Assembly (NCBI GenBank): GCA_041392625.1
Contig: JAWKLR010000003.1
Span: 1 to 64,000, forward strand
Source: M3007 sp041392625
Lineage (GTDB): Bacteria > Bacteroidota > Bacteroidia > Chitinophagales > Saprospiraceae
Direction of reading: 5' to 3'
Length of the DNA: 64,000 nt
Made by a program: the position numbers and the translations under genes. The notes beneath the pieces were generated by a model. That model saw nothing but the letters and a program-made list of their open reading frames with translations. It did not search any database and was not told the origin of the DNA. Positions 55,287 through 64,000 of this stretch are shown here, piece by piece; the first letter of the stretch is position 1, and every line of letters begins with the position of its first letter.

Positions 55287-55763
55287 ATGTCCGTTTTTAA
55301 ACTTGAACGCACCCAGAAATTACCGGTGGATTTGCAAACTGCCTGGGCTTATTTTTCATCGCCTAATAACCTGAAAGAGATTACTCCGGATTATATGGGG
55401 TTTGAAATTCAATCAGATCCCAGGTTTTTATCAGAAATGTATGCCGGACAAGTCATCGAGTACACGGTTAAGCCTGTTTTGGGTATTCCCATGTATTGGA
55501 TGACGGAGATTACACAGGTTGAAAATGGCCGCTTTTTTATTGATGAACAGCGGGTGGGTCCCTATAAAATCTGGCACCATCAGCACCATTTTCGCGAAAT
55601 TGAAGGTGGGGTGGAAATGACTGACCTGGTGCACTATCAACTCCCTTTAGGACCATTGGGAAATTTGGCTCATGCTTTGTTTGTAAAACGACAGTTGAAT
55701 GCCATTTTTGATTATCGTTGGAACAAACTCGAAGAGCAATTCGGGAAATATACGGGTCAATAG
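55287..55763 (+). CDS. SRPBCC (START-like) family protein
   Basis: A 158-residue protein with the SRPBCC/polyketide-cyclase-like fold pattern: LPVDLQTAWAYFSSPNNLKEITPDYMGF at the start, GQVIEYTVKPVLGIPMYWMTEI, FIDEQRVGPYKIWHHQHHFREIEGGVEMTDLVHY and a C-terminal helix. It probably binds a hydrophobic ligand. The ATG at 55287 is chosen because the upstream 168 bases contain a terminator. It is convergent with the pseudouridine synthase gene. Confidence 0.85.
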   Translation: MSVFKLERTQKLPVDLQTAWAYFSSPNNLKEITPDYMGFEIQSDPRFLSEMYAGQVIEYTVKPVLGIPMYWMTEITQVENGRFFIDEQRVGPYKIWHHQHHFREIEGGVEMTDLVHYQLPLGPLGNLAHALFVKRQLNAIFDYRWNKLEEQFGKYTGQ

Positions 55764-55776
55764 ACCTTTCAGGATA

Positions 55777-56370
55777 TCATTTAAGTTGAAGCAGGCTAAA
55801 CAACTCAGTTCGCTCAATGCTTCGAACCTCTCCGGGTAGCATGTCGCCTAATTCCAGGTTTTCGATTTGAGTGCGCACCAAGCGGAGCACAGGAAATCCG
55901 ACTGCCGCGCACATTTTTCGTACCTGCCGGTTTTTTCCTTCGCTCAATTCGAGTTGAATCCATGAGGTTGGTTTATTCATTCTGAATCGGATCGGAGGGT
56001 TTCGCTCAGGTAGGGAAGGAGTGCTCTGGAGCTGAGTAACAATCGCTGCCTGGCTTTGATACATTTTTCCTTTGACCTTAAACTGTACGCCATTTCTGAG
56101 CTGTTTCAGACTTTCCTCGGTGGGAATCCCTTCTACCTGAGCCAGGTAACATCTGTTGTGCTTGTTTCTGGGATGCAAGAGTGCCTCATTCAATTTTTTA
56201 TCATTGCTGAGAATTAACAGCCCCTCGCTGTCAGCATCCAATCGGCCGACAGGATAAACATCCTTGGGGAAATCAAACCCAAGGTCCGCCAGCGTTTTCT
56301 GGTCTTCCGCTTCTCTGGTAAATTGAGATAAAACGCCAAAAGGTTTGTATATAATGAAATATGTGATCAT
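55777..56370 (-). CDS. rRNA large-subunit pseudouridine synthase, RluE type
   Basis: A 197-residue RsuA/RluB/RluE family enzyme that isomerises uridine in rRNA. The catalytic motif is GRLDADSEGLLILSND (catalytic Asp in the RLD element). YFIIYKPFGVLSQF at the N-terminus, KCYL-like NRCYLAQVEG and EGKNRQVRKMCAAVGFPVLRLVRTQI are all typical. It lacks an S4 domain, which fits RluE. Upstream is the palindromic repeat element. Confidence 0.9.
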   Translation of the reverse strand: MITYFIIYKPFGVLSQFTREAEDQKTLADLGFDFPKDVYPVGRLDADSEGLLILSNDKKLNEALLHPRNKHNRCYLAQVEGIPTEESLKQLRNGVQFKVKGKMYQSQAAIVTQLQSTPSLPERNPPIRFRMNKPTSWIQLELSEGKNRQVRKMCAAVGFPVLRLVRTQIENLELGDMLPGEVRSIERTELFSLLQLK

Positions 56371-56397
56371 ACGTACTAGTTCAGTAGTCAATGTGGT

Positions 56398-56689
56398 TGA
56401 TGATTTGATGATACGCCCTTCGGGCTAGGATGATAAGTTGATGTTTAATTGGCTCTCCGAGCCTTGTTTATTCGGGACGCTGCGCTTACCCTTGTTTAAA
56501 TAGAAGTGGTAAGTTGTAAGTGATAAGCCGTAAGTATATTTTTCACAAGTCGACTTATCACTTATAACTTATAACTTATAACTTACAACTTACTACTTCT
56601 GGATAAACAAAGCCTCGCAGAGGCGAATTAAACGAATAAACAATTTCAACAAATCAACGTAGCCCGAAGGGCGCATCATCAAATCATCA
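56398..56689. repeat. Long imperfect palindromic element, MITE-like
   Basis: The outer arms TGATGATTTGATGATACG (from 56398) and their mirror (ending 56689) match over about 30 bases including the CGCCCTTCGGGCTA core. The inner arms at 56503-56527 and about 56548-56600 carry variants of GTAAGTTGTAAGT in opposite orientation, with extra TATAACTTA repeats on the right. The right arm, read inversely, matches the repeat at 49051-49130. It contains no gene or transposase. Confidence 0.75.
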
Positions 56690-56700
56690 ATCCTTGACTT

Positions 56701-57243
56701 TTATTTTCTGGGAAGCCAGAAGCCAAGCCAGGCTCCAACAAGTCCCCATTGTACTACGAGGTCAATTAGGTAGCCCATGGAGTTGGTTTCAAACCAAATG
56801 GCATCCAGGTACGGGATGGTAAGGTAGCCAATTGCTCCAACAGCAAATGCACCCTGGATACAGGTTTTGAAATCCAGCCCCGGAATTTTCATCAAAAGCC
56901 AAATCAGCAGAAAGGCTGCAAGCAGGTCCACGGCCATTCCTCGGCTCATGTTCATTCCCATACTGGCGTTGTATGCTTTGCGGTAGGTTACCACGGCCCA
57001 GGGCTTCCCCATGGCATCTTCCATAAGTTTTTGGTGCTCCTCAGCAGTGCTTCCCGGAGGTGCTTGTGGGATGTAATAGGTGCCATCCTCCAGCCCTTGC
57101 GCCGCCAGTGTTTCCATGATGGCATCCTGTTTTGCGGTGTACTGCATCTCCGTGGTGTGTACGCCTGAGAAGGTCCAGGATACAAACTGCCAGAAGAAAA
57201 TAATGATGCCGGCTACGAGTGTACCAATGATTTGTTTTTTCAT
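56701..57243 (-). CDS. Multi-span membrane protein of unknown function
   Basis: A 180-residue protein with about four hydrophobic segments (residues 7-25, 104-120, 125-142 and 155-175) and a polar loop (about 30-100) between the first and second. I recognise no family. It stands between the palindromic repeat and a terminator of the DUF1501 unit, so it is probably transcribed alone. Confidence 0.6.
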   Translation of the reverse strand: MKKQIIGTLVAGIIIFFWQFVSWTFSGVHTTEMQYTAKQDAIMETLAAQGLEDGTYYIPQAPPGSTAEEHQKLMEDAMGKPWAVVTYRKAYNASMGMNMSRGMAVDLLAAFLLIWLLMKIPGLDFKTCIQGAFAVGAIGYLTIPYLDAIWFETNSMGYLIDLVVQWGLVGAWLGFWLPRK

Positions 57244-57275
57244 AATGTGGGTTTTAGTTAAAAAAATAAATAAAA

Positions 57276-57309
57276 AAGCAGCAAGCCGCCGGGGCGGATG
57301 CTGCTGCTT
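57276..57309 (-). terminator. Terminator of the first DUF1800-DUF1501 unit
   Basis: AAGCAGCA (57276-57283) pairs with TGCTGCTT (57302-57309) around an inner CCGCC/GGCGG hairpin. The minus-strand continuation is a T-run. Confidence 0.75.
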
Positions 57310-57420
57310 ATTGATTTCGTAAAAAGAACGCGTTCGGGAATTCGCTTACAAGTCGCAAATGAAAGTCCTGTTTCCATTTTAACCTGAACCAAACTCCTAA
57401 ACACGTTTCGGAAGATTGTA

Positions 57421-59070
57421 TTATCGGACTACGGATAACTTGGCGACATCGGCCAGGCCGGTGGTCTCATCATCCAGGCGCACAATATACGTACCTGTTT
57501 GCTGTTTTGAAACATCCAGGTAAAAAATGTTACTGCCAGGCTGAATTTGAACCCGTCCCGAATAGATCATTTGACCACTCAGGCTGAACATCGAAAGTCG
57601 GCCACCTCCATTTTGCTTGCCTTTGAAGGTGATTTCCACGGTATGCCTTGCCGGATTGGGGTAGAGCACAAACTGCTCGGCCCGGTTGAAGTCGTTGTCA
57701 ATAGCGATTTCAGTTCCACCATAATAACAACCCGGATCAACAACATGACTCGGATTTACCAATGGCATTTTTACAAAACTATCAAAAGTGGAAGCGGCCA
57801 TCACGTAGTCGTTTACACCCAGCCAGTCTTGCAACAGCGTTCCGAATACCTGTCGGTAATCGAAATTCATATTTTGCAGGTGGTTGCCACTGGTCAGGTT
57901 GCTCAGGTTCACGTTGGGGCCTGAGATACCCGGCTTAACGCCTTTCCCAAATACAAACATGGGGGCCAGCGTTCCGTGGTCGGTACCATTGGATCCGTTT
58001 TCATACACGGTTCGCCCAAACTCAGAAAAGGAGCAGGCCATCACCTGATCAGCAATTCCCATGGCATCCAGGTCATCCATAAATGCCTTGACCGACTGCG
58101 AAAGGTTCCACAACAAATCGTAGTGGTTTCCTTCATAGGTTTGTCCTACAGCTACCTGTGCACTGTGGGTGTCGTACCCTCCGGTGCTGCACAAATACAC
58201 CTTGGTTTTGCAGCCACCCCGAATGAGTCGGGCTACCGTTTTGAGTTGGTTGGCCAAACTGATGTTGGGGTAGGAGAGTGCATTGGTTCCGGCATTGAAC
58301 ACATCGGTGATGCGCTGGGCGTATTCACTTACCGACTGTTCTACCGACATGATGTATTCCAACTCTTCTCCGTGTTCAGAATCGGGAACATTGTCAATGG
58401 GCGCACCTCCAATGGTCTGAACAAGTGAGTAAAAACCTGCAGGATCCTGGCCACTCAGATTTATGGCACTCTGGTGCTCTGTTTCGGTATGGAATCCCAA
58501 CGATGGATTGGGGTCACCAACCTGGATGCCCAATGGGTCGGGCATAGATGTAATTGGCTTGCCTTTTACATCCGGGTACAATGCCTGCAGTGACCGACCG
58601 ATCCAGCCGGTGCTTGTTTCTGCTACGGAAAAGGTTCCGTCGCCTCCGGACAGCCACAAGTCGGTACTGCGGAAGTGCGAGAGGTTAGGAGATTGATACC
58701 CAACACCCTGAATGATATTGGCCCAGCCTTTGTCGTACAATTCTTTAATGGCCGTCATCGCGGGATTAAGGCCAGTTCTAAAGCTGTTTTTTACAGTACT
58801 ATCCAATTCGATGTACTGTCCATCGCCGGAATCGGGCACCTTAATGTTGGGGCGCATGTTGGCATAGGTATCGTACTGAAAGATGGGAATCAAGGTGTTT
58901 AATCCGTCATTTCCACCTTTTAATTGGATAATTACGAGAACACGGCCTTCTACATCTGCACAATCAGAGAGGGCTTTTGCCATTCCGGAGTTAGCGAATG
59001 GCCGCATATTGAAACCGTTTACCACAAAGGGCGATACGGATAATGTCTTGAGAAAATTTCTGCGTTTCAT
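57421..59070 (-). CDS. DUF1501 protein with T9SS type A tail, copy 1
   Basis: A 549-residue exported protein. The N-terminus MKRRNFLKT is a twin-arginine-like signal, usual for DUF1501. The domain has VLVIIQLKGGNDGLNTLIP, HFRSTDLWLSGGDG, CSFSEFGRTVYENGSNGTDHG and VFGTLLQDWLG, a sulfatase/alkaline-phosphatase-like fold. A T9SS type A sorting domain follows from about residue 470 (LYPNPARHTVEITF, ending VAKLSVVR). The function of DUF1501 is unknown. It pairs with the DUF1800 gene 39 bases upstream, as in many bacteria. Confidence 0.9.
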   Translation of the reverse strand: MKRRNFLKTLSVSPFVVNGFNMRPFANSGMAKALSDCADVEGRVLVIIQLKGGNDGLNTLIPIFQYDTYANMRPNIKVPDSGDGQYIELDSTVKNSFRTGLNPAMTAIKELYDKGWANIIQGVGYQSPNLSHFRSTDLWLSGGDGTFSVAETSTGWIGRSLQALYPDVKGKPITSMPDPLGIQVGDPNPSLGFHTETEHQSAINLSGQDPAGFYSLVQTIGGAPIDNVPDSEHGEELEYIMSVEQSVSEYAQRITDVFNAGTNALSYPNISLANQLKTVARLIRGGCKTKVYLCSTGGYDTHSAQVAVGQTYEGNHYDLLWNLSQSVKAFMDDLDAMGIADQVMACSFSEFGRTVYENGSNGTDHGTLAPMFVFGKGVKPGISGPNVNLSNLTSGNHLQNMNFDYRQVFGTLLQDWLGVNDYVMAASTFDSFVKMPLVNPSHVVDPGCYYGGTEIAIDNDFNRAEQFVLYPNPARHTVEITFKGKQNGGGRLSMFSLSGQMIYSGRVQIQPGSNIFYLDVSKQQTGTYIVRLDDETTGLADVAKLSVVR

Positions 59071-59109
59071 TGCAATGTGTTTTAAAATGAACTTCTGGAA
59101 TGGGGTGAA

Positions 59110-60762
59110 TTACATCGTCTGGAATTCAGGTGAATAGAGGATGGCATACAAAAGCCGGTCAAGCATTTTTTTGACTTCTGCATCATCTCCTGAATTCAGA
59201 AAGTCCTGCCATTCGTAGGTCCAGTCTGCCGGAGGAAGTTCATCCAAAAAGACGGTATTTAAAAAGTAGTTGAATCGGGCGCTGTCTACCTCCAGTGGAA
59301 GCAGGTATTCGAGTAAATCCTGTACGACTACGTAGGAATCCGTAGGGTCGCTGCAGAAATTGCTATCGCGCAACCAGACTGCAGAATTCAGGATAGGGCC
59401 ACCGATGGTCGTATTGGTCCCTGTTCCTACAGAGCGTTTACCGGTAAGCAGAATTGCCGGCATTTTGTATCTCGAAATAATGGTTGATGAATTGAACCAC
59501 TGGTGATGGAAGTCGGGCGACTGGTGGTACGCGGGATACCCGGCAACGTTATCCGGATAAAAAATCGACATTCCCGAGAGCAATAGGTAGCGATCCTGCA
59601 TAGCTTGTCGCCAGAAACGCTGGTAGTGGTTGTAGTTGTCGTCGTATGGATCGGGAATGGTAAGGTTGAAAAACGACAAGGGCTGGAACATCAATTCCAA
59701 CGGCGATTTTATCAATCCTCCAATCACATCATCATCTGTTTGGCTGTCGTCTTCATCGTAGAAGTGCTTGCTCATAAACAGTTGCTGGAGCACGGGTTTG
59801 ATCTCATAGTTGTTGTTGCGCATAGTCGCTGCCAGCGGCTCTATGATGTCGTTCTCGATTTCATCGGTGATTTTACGACTTACAAAGAATCGATACAGGC
59901 GGCGACAGAAGTTTTTGGAAACCTCTTCCTGCGCAAAAATCATATCAATAAAATCCAGGAGCTCCTGGTAAATTTCTGTTGAGCTTGTTCCTCCGGAAAT
60001 GGTCGTATTCTGGAAACGCTCGGAGAAGGTTTTATCGCTTGTTTCGTGGATGCTTGTCTGAATATATCCACGCGGAATTCCGGTATCCGGATCAATTTGA
60101 TCGCGTTGTCCACGGATGCGGAAGCCAGTGAATATTTTGGCTGCTTCCACCACGTCATGTTCGGTGTAGTTGGTATAGTCACCAGGGCCTGCCTGTGGAC
60201 CTTTGCCTATGGTAAACAATTCAAAGAATTCCCGGGAGAAGTTCTCGTTTGGATTGTACTTGGTATTCTGTTGGTTGTTCAGATACCGAATCATGCAGTT
60301 GTCCATGACCAGTTTCGTACACAGGTCTTTGAAGTTGCGCAGGGCGCCCCAGTGCATGAGTTTGAGGTAATCAAAGAAGTGGGTGTTTTGGTATGAAAAG
60401 GCATCCACGATCATGTATTGGTGGAAAAACAAGGCCATTTTATGCGAAATCCCGGAGTCATTCAGCGCTTCATTGAGCCACCAACTGATAACCAGCGGGC
60501 GCAAGACAAAATCCTGAGCGGGAAGGGCCTGGCCTGGAGGTAAAATCCAGTTGGCGTTGTCCAGTCCATTGGCTGAATCGTCGTAAACGGGTTGGTCCAT
60601 TTTGAGGGACTCGTACGCGAGCAGCGAGGGAATTGATTGAAAAGCCTGCAAGTTGGCGAGCGCGTTCACTTTGTTCTTTGTGTAGCGGAAAGAAGTTCTC
60701 CTTAGCAAGTGAGCGGCCCGTTTTTGACCAAGGTTGCCTTGAATCGGGTCGAGAGAAGCCAT
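59110..60762 (-). CDS. DUF1800 protein, copy 1
   Basis: A 550-residue protein matching DUF1800, a family of large helical proteins of unknown role coupled to DUF1501. Family blocks are RRTSFRYTKNKVNALA, ISWWLNEALN, MALFFHQYMIVD, EFFELFTIGKGP, YTEHDVVEAAKIFTGFRI and FVSRKITDEIENDII. No signal peptide or T9SS tail is visible. It is upstream of the DUF1501 gene in the same unit, with 39 bases between them. Confidence 0.9.
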   Translation of the reverse strand: MASLDPIQGNLGQKRAAHLLRRTSFRYTKNKVNALANLQAFQSIPSLLAYESLKMDQPVYDDSANGLDNANWILPPGQALPAQDFVLRPLVISWWLNEALNDSGISHKMALFFHQYMIVDAFSYQNTHFFDYLKLMHWGALRNFKDLCTKLVMDNCMIRYLNNQQNTKYNPNENFSREFFELFTIGKGPQAGPGDYTNYTEHDVVEAAKIFTGFRIRGQRDQIDPDTGIPRGYIQTSIHETSDKTFSERFQNTTISGGTSSTEIYQELLDFIDMIFAQEEVSKNFCRRLYRFFVSRKITDEIENDIIEPLAATMRNNNYEIKPVLQQLFMSKHFYDEDDSQTDDDVIGGLIKSPLELMFQPLSFFNLTIPDPYDDNYNHYQRFWRQAMQDRYLLLSGMSIFYPDNVAGYPAYHQSPDFHHQWFNSSTIISRYKMPAILLTGKRSVGTGTNTTIGGPILNSAVWLRDSNFCSDPTDSYVVVQDLLEYLLPLEVDSARFNYFLNTVFLDELPPADWTYEWQDFLNSGDDAEVKKMLDRLLYAILYSPEFQTM

Positions 60763-61151
60763 GCGATGTATTGTATTTGTTGATAAAAAGGCTGTGTTCC
60801 GGGTAAATGGCTTTTGGAGGCACCTCTAAAAAGAAAAGGTAAGCGATCCCAAAATATTAGTTATTTCGGATATAGACTCCTTTTTATTAAAAAAATGTGC
60901 GTTAATTTTGCCCTGTGGTGCAATAATATTCCAGTTGCTTTGATAAAAGCAAAATTCTCTACGTGTGCTCGGAACAGGTTTGTGTGTTTTTGACATAAAA
61001 ATCCCGGATTCTGCAACTTGCAAAACCCGGGAAAGGCTGTATAGGAACTATGTTTTATCTGGGATTTTGTGTTGAGACTGTAATCAACACCTTACGTAAT
61101 TTATTTAGTTGAACTACCGCCTCAACCCAAACCCCATGAATGTTCTAATAT
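60763..61151. other. Intergenic region between the two DUF1800-DUF1501 pairs
   Basis: 389 bases without a gene. It holds the terminator at 61002-61032 and presumably the promoter of the first pair. The rest is AT-rich with nothing recognised. Confidence 0.5.
61002..61032 (-). terminator. Terminator of the second DUF1800-DUF1501 unit
   Basis: TCCCGGATTCTGCAA (61002-61016) pairs with TTGCAAAACCCGGGA (61018-61032) with two mismatches. The minus-strand continuation is TTTTTATG. It lies 120 bases beyond the stop of the second DUF1501 gene. Confidence 0.65.
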
Positions 61152-62818
61152 TTACCGGTGGGCAACAATGAGTTTGACAACCTCTGCCAATCCGGTTTGC
61201 CGGTTTTCAAGGCGAACAAAGTAGGGGCCCGATGGCCAGGACACAACATCCAATGTAATCAAATTGAGTCCCGGGTTGATCTGCACATTTCCATTGTATA
61301 CCACCTGACCGGACATGCTGTTTACAGTAAGCCTGGCGGAAAACCCTTTTTGACTTTCATAAATCACTTCAGTATGAATTGAAGCCGGGTTGGGAGCCAA
61401 TCGCAATGGTTTTGATTCTGTCGCCAGCCAGGGGTCAAGTGCCGAAACACCACCGTAGTAACAATCCGGATCCACTGCATAGGATTGACCCACAATTGGA
61501 ATTTTTACATAGTTGTCAAAAAGGGTATCTTCCAACACCATGTCATTTGCACCCAGCCAATCCTGCAACAGCGAAGTAAATACCTGACGGTAATCATACT
61601 GCATTCCCTGCAATTGGTTGTCGTTCGTAAGGTTGCTCAGGTTTACATTTGTGCCGGTTACCCCCGGGTTGATTGCTTTTCCGAACAACAACATCGGAGC
61701 CAGTGTTCCGTGGTCGGTGCCGGTTGAGCCGTTCTGTCGGGCGCACCGTCCGAATTCAGAAAAGGTGCAGGAAAGCACTTTGTCTGCAATTCCCATCAAT
61801 TCCAGGTCGTCATAAAATGCCTTGATTGATTCCGACAAGGTGTACAAAAGGTCGTAGTGCGAACCCTCTACTCCGCCGGCGCCTACTGCAACCTGTGCGC
61901 TGTGTGTATCAAAACCGCCAAGAGAGCATAGATAAATCTTGGATTTACTACCGCCACGGATTAATCGAGCCACTGTTTTAAAGGCTGATCCGCCAGATTG
62001 AAAGCCGGGTAGTTGCCCTCATTTGTTCCTGCATTGAATACCTCTGTAATGCGCTGTGCATAGAGGTTTACGCTTTGTTCAACCGACATGATGTACGAAA
62101 TCTCATCTCCATATTCAGAGTCAGGGATATCGGTCATTGCGGCACCCCCAATAGTTTGAATCAGGGAGAAAAAGCCGGCAGGGTCCTGTCCACTTAGGTT
62201 GATGACATTCTGGTGTTCTGTTTCTGTATGGAAGCCCAGTGACGGGTTTGGGTCGCCAATCTGAATGCCCAGGGGATCGGGCATAGCGGTGGTTGGAGCA
62301 CCCAGTACATCCGGAAACAGCGATTGCATAGATCGGCCCATCCAACCGGTTCCCAAACTGAAGTTTTCGGAAGTTCCATCGCCACCGGAAAGCCACAGGT
62401 CGGTGCTCTTAAAGTGCGACTGGTTTGGGTTTTCATATCCAACGCCCTGCACGATATTTACCCAACCTTTATCGTACAATTCCTTTACTCCGGTCATAGC
62501 GGGGTTCAGGCCCACCTGGTCATCAAGCGGCAGGGTATTGTCCAATGGGATGAATGCTTCGGCACCGCTATCCGGCACCTTGATGTCGCTTCGGAGGTTG
62601 GCGTATTGGTCGTATTGGGCGATTGGAATCAAGGTGTTAACACCATCGTTGCCACCTTTCAATTGAATGAGCACCAATGCCCGTTCGTCCAGTCCTTCGC
62701 AGTTGCTCAACACATTGGCAATTTTACTGTTGGCAAAGGGCCGCATTTTATATCCATTGACCACAAAGGGCGTGATCGCCGCTGAGGGTGCTATTCTTAG
62801 AAAATTTCTGCGTTTCAT
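61152..62818 (-). pseudogene. DUF1501 protein with T9SS tail, copy 2, frame broken
   Basis: A paralogue of the DUF1501 gene at 57421. The N-terminal part (62818-61961) has the MKRRNFLR twin-arginine-like signal, GGNDGVNTLIP and FKSTDLWLSGGDG. The C-terminal part (61973-61152) has RLIRGGSKSKIYLCSLGGFDTHSAQ, CTFSEFGRC, TGTDHGTLAPM and a T9SS type A tail. The parts join if one A is added to the A-run at 61976-61979, giving LADQPLKTVARLIRGG as in copy 1 (LANQLKTVARLIRGG). The repaired product is about 555 residues. It is downstream of the second DUF1800 gene by 48 bases. Confidence 0.88.
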
Positions 62819-62866
62819 ATTTTGTTGATTTATTATTTTTTAACGGAATTCCGGTTTGCCATGCAC

Positions 62867-64000
62867 TTACATGGTTTGGAATTCGGGTGAATACATAACG
62901 GCATTTACCAATCGTTCGAGTGGGATTTTTACTTCTGTATCGTCGCCGGTATCGAGGTAATTTTGCCATTCATAGGTCCAGTCTGCCGGAGGCAGATTGT
63001 CTAAGAAAACCGTTAAATAATAATAGTTGAAACGATCGTTGCTGGGTTCTTCGGGTAGGGTATAGCGCAGAAATTCCTGCACAAGCGCATAGGGGTCGCT
63101 GGCATCGGAAAAGAATCCGCTGTTTTCAACCCATTGTGCAATATCCAGTTTGAGGATAATGGGTGCATTGGGTGCTCCGCCTATTTGGCGTGTACCGGTG
63201 AGCAACATTGCCGGAAGTTTGTATCGGGCAATAATGGTGGATGAGTTGAAAAACTGGCGGTTGTAGTCTGGCTCCTGATAATATCCGGGGTAACCCGCTA
63301 CATCATTTGGGAAAAAGAGCGGCATCCCTGCCAAACTCAACATGTGGTTGAGGATGGTTTGTGAATAAAAGGTTCCATAGTGCCGGGCTACATTGAGTGT
63401 CGGACTGGGGATTTGGCTGTCGAGACCAAAGAAATTGATGGATTGAAAAACAGTATCCAGAGGAGACTTGATCAGTCCTCCAAAGATTTCATCGCTGTTG
63501 TCCGAATCGTCCTGATCATAGAAATGCTGGCTTTCAAATAACTGTTGCAAAACCGGCTTGATTTCGTAGTTGTTGTTGCGCATCGTTGCCGCCAGTGGTT
63601 CAATGATATCAGATTCGATTTCATCTGTGATGATCCGACTTACGAAGAAATGGTAGATCCTCCGGCAAAAGAGTTTGGAGACTTCCTCCTGTGCAAAGAT
63701 CATATCGACAAAATCGTTCAGCTCCTGGATTATCTGGAGCGTGGTGCCTCCTCCGGTAATCGTCGTTCCCTGAAATTTATCACTAAATGTTTTATTGCCG
63801 GTGTCGTGTTGGTTTACATTAATTATACCGGAAGGGATACCCGTTTCCGGGTCGGAGACCGAGCGATTTCCCAGCACCCTGAATCCGGTCAATACCTTTG
63901 CAGCCTGTACAATGTCGTCTTCGGTATAATTGGTATAGTCACCGGGGCCAATTTGTGGTCCTTTCCCGATGGTGAACAACTCAAAAAACTCCCGTGCGAA
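62867..64000 (-). CDS. DUF1800 protein, copy 2 (5' end outside window)
   Basis: At least 377 residues of a DUF1800 protein; the frame remains open at the window edge. EFFELFTIGKGPQIGPGDYTN, VLTGFRV, FAQEEVSKLFCRRIYHFFVSRIITDEIESDIIEPLA and the C-terminal WTYEWQNYLDTGDDTEVK align with copy 1 (59110-60762). It should begin about 160-180 residues beyond the edge. Confidence 0.88.
   Translation of the reverse strand, partial: FAREFFELFTIGKGPQIGPGDYTNYTEDDIVQAAKVLTGFRVLGNRSVSDPETGIPSGIINVNQHDTGNKTFSDKFQGTTITGGGTTLQIIQELNDFVDMIFAQEEVSKLFCRRIYHFFVSRIITDEIESDIIEPLAATMRNNNYEIKPVLQQLFESQHFYDQDDSDNSDEIFGGLIKSPLDTVFQSINFFGLDSQIPSPTLNVARHYGTFYSQTILNHMLSLAGMPLFFPNDVAGYPGYYQEPDYNRQFFNSSTIIARYKLPAMLLTGTRQIGGAPNAPIILKLDIAQWVENSGFFSDASDPYALVQEFLRYTLPEEPSNDRFNYYYLTVFLDNLPPADWTYEWQNYLDTGDDTEVKIPLERLVNAVMYSPEFQTM

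Noticed and set aside
56398..56689. Palindromic element as a complete insertion sequence
   Set aside because: No reading frame for a transposase and no clear flanking target duplication.

Overview
The window looks like a chromosomal stretch of a Bacteroidota bacterium, most likely a member of the Saprospiria (Lewinella/Haliscomenobacter-like); the genus is inference. The pointers are type IX secretion (T9SS) C-terminal sorting domains on several large secreted proteins, TAnnTTTG-type -7 promoter boxes, a DksA-like protein without its zinc cysteines, DUF2807, DUF3822, DUF4252 and DUF1573 proteins, a BatA-type double-membrane-segment protein, and the mreB-mreC-mreD-mrdA order. No rRNA, tRNA, CRISPR array, transposase gene or prophage was seen.

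Layout. 0-12 kb: hutH, a lipoprotein, a membrane protein, a repeat-rich gap, recF, DUF2807 and DUF1573 proteins, pyrF-ribD (ribD frame-broken), a T9SS-exported EndA-type nuclease, a DedA protein, an aldo/keto reductase and a glycosyltransferase. 12-17.5 kb: an integral-membrane PspA-like coiled-coil protein, a 511-aa protein of unknown function, a gene-poor kilobase with a tiny secreted peptide and a strong terminator, and an orphan cas6. 17.5-30 kb: thiolase, thioredoxin-like protein, cutA, tsaD, DUF3822-rsmD, the mre/mrdA cell-shape operon (no rodA), an M16-like protein and dnaN. 30.3-35.9 kb: one giant T9SS type B surface protein with about 14 repeats, cut by eight apparent single-base indels. 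36-49 kb: DUF1272, BatA-like protein, thyA, a 2-oxo acid dehydrogenase E2, a UbiB-type kinase, a coiled-coil protein, an MDR oxidoreductase and an aceE-tonB-SGNH run. 49-57 kb: ECF sigma/anti-sigma/DUF4252 genes, a fused 2-oxo acid dehydrogenase E1, DksA-like, SRPBCC and RluE-type proteins, and palindromic interspersed repeats. 57.4-64 kb: two tandem DUF1800-DUF1501 pairs, the distal one running off the window.

The genes mostly serve core metabolism, replication and repair (dnaN, recF, thyA), RNA modification (tsaD, rsmD, RluE type), envelope growth and export of large surface proteins. Many transcription units end in clear stem-loop terminators.

The main oddity is frame integrity. ribD, the giant surface gene and one DUF1501 gene carry uncompensated indels. 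recF, dnaN and probably rsmD carry closely spaced, mutually compensating indels that keep the reading frame open but scramble conserved motifs, including the RecF Walker A box. Either the sequence has unusual errors or these genes really encode altered motifs. The other leading candidate is the lone, diverged cas6.
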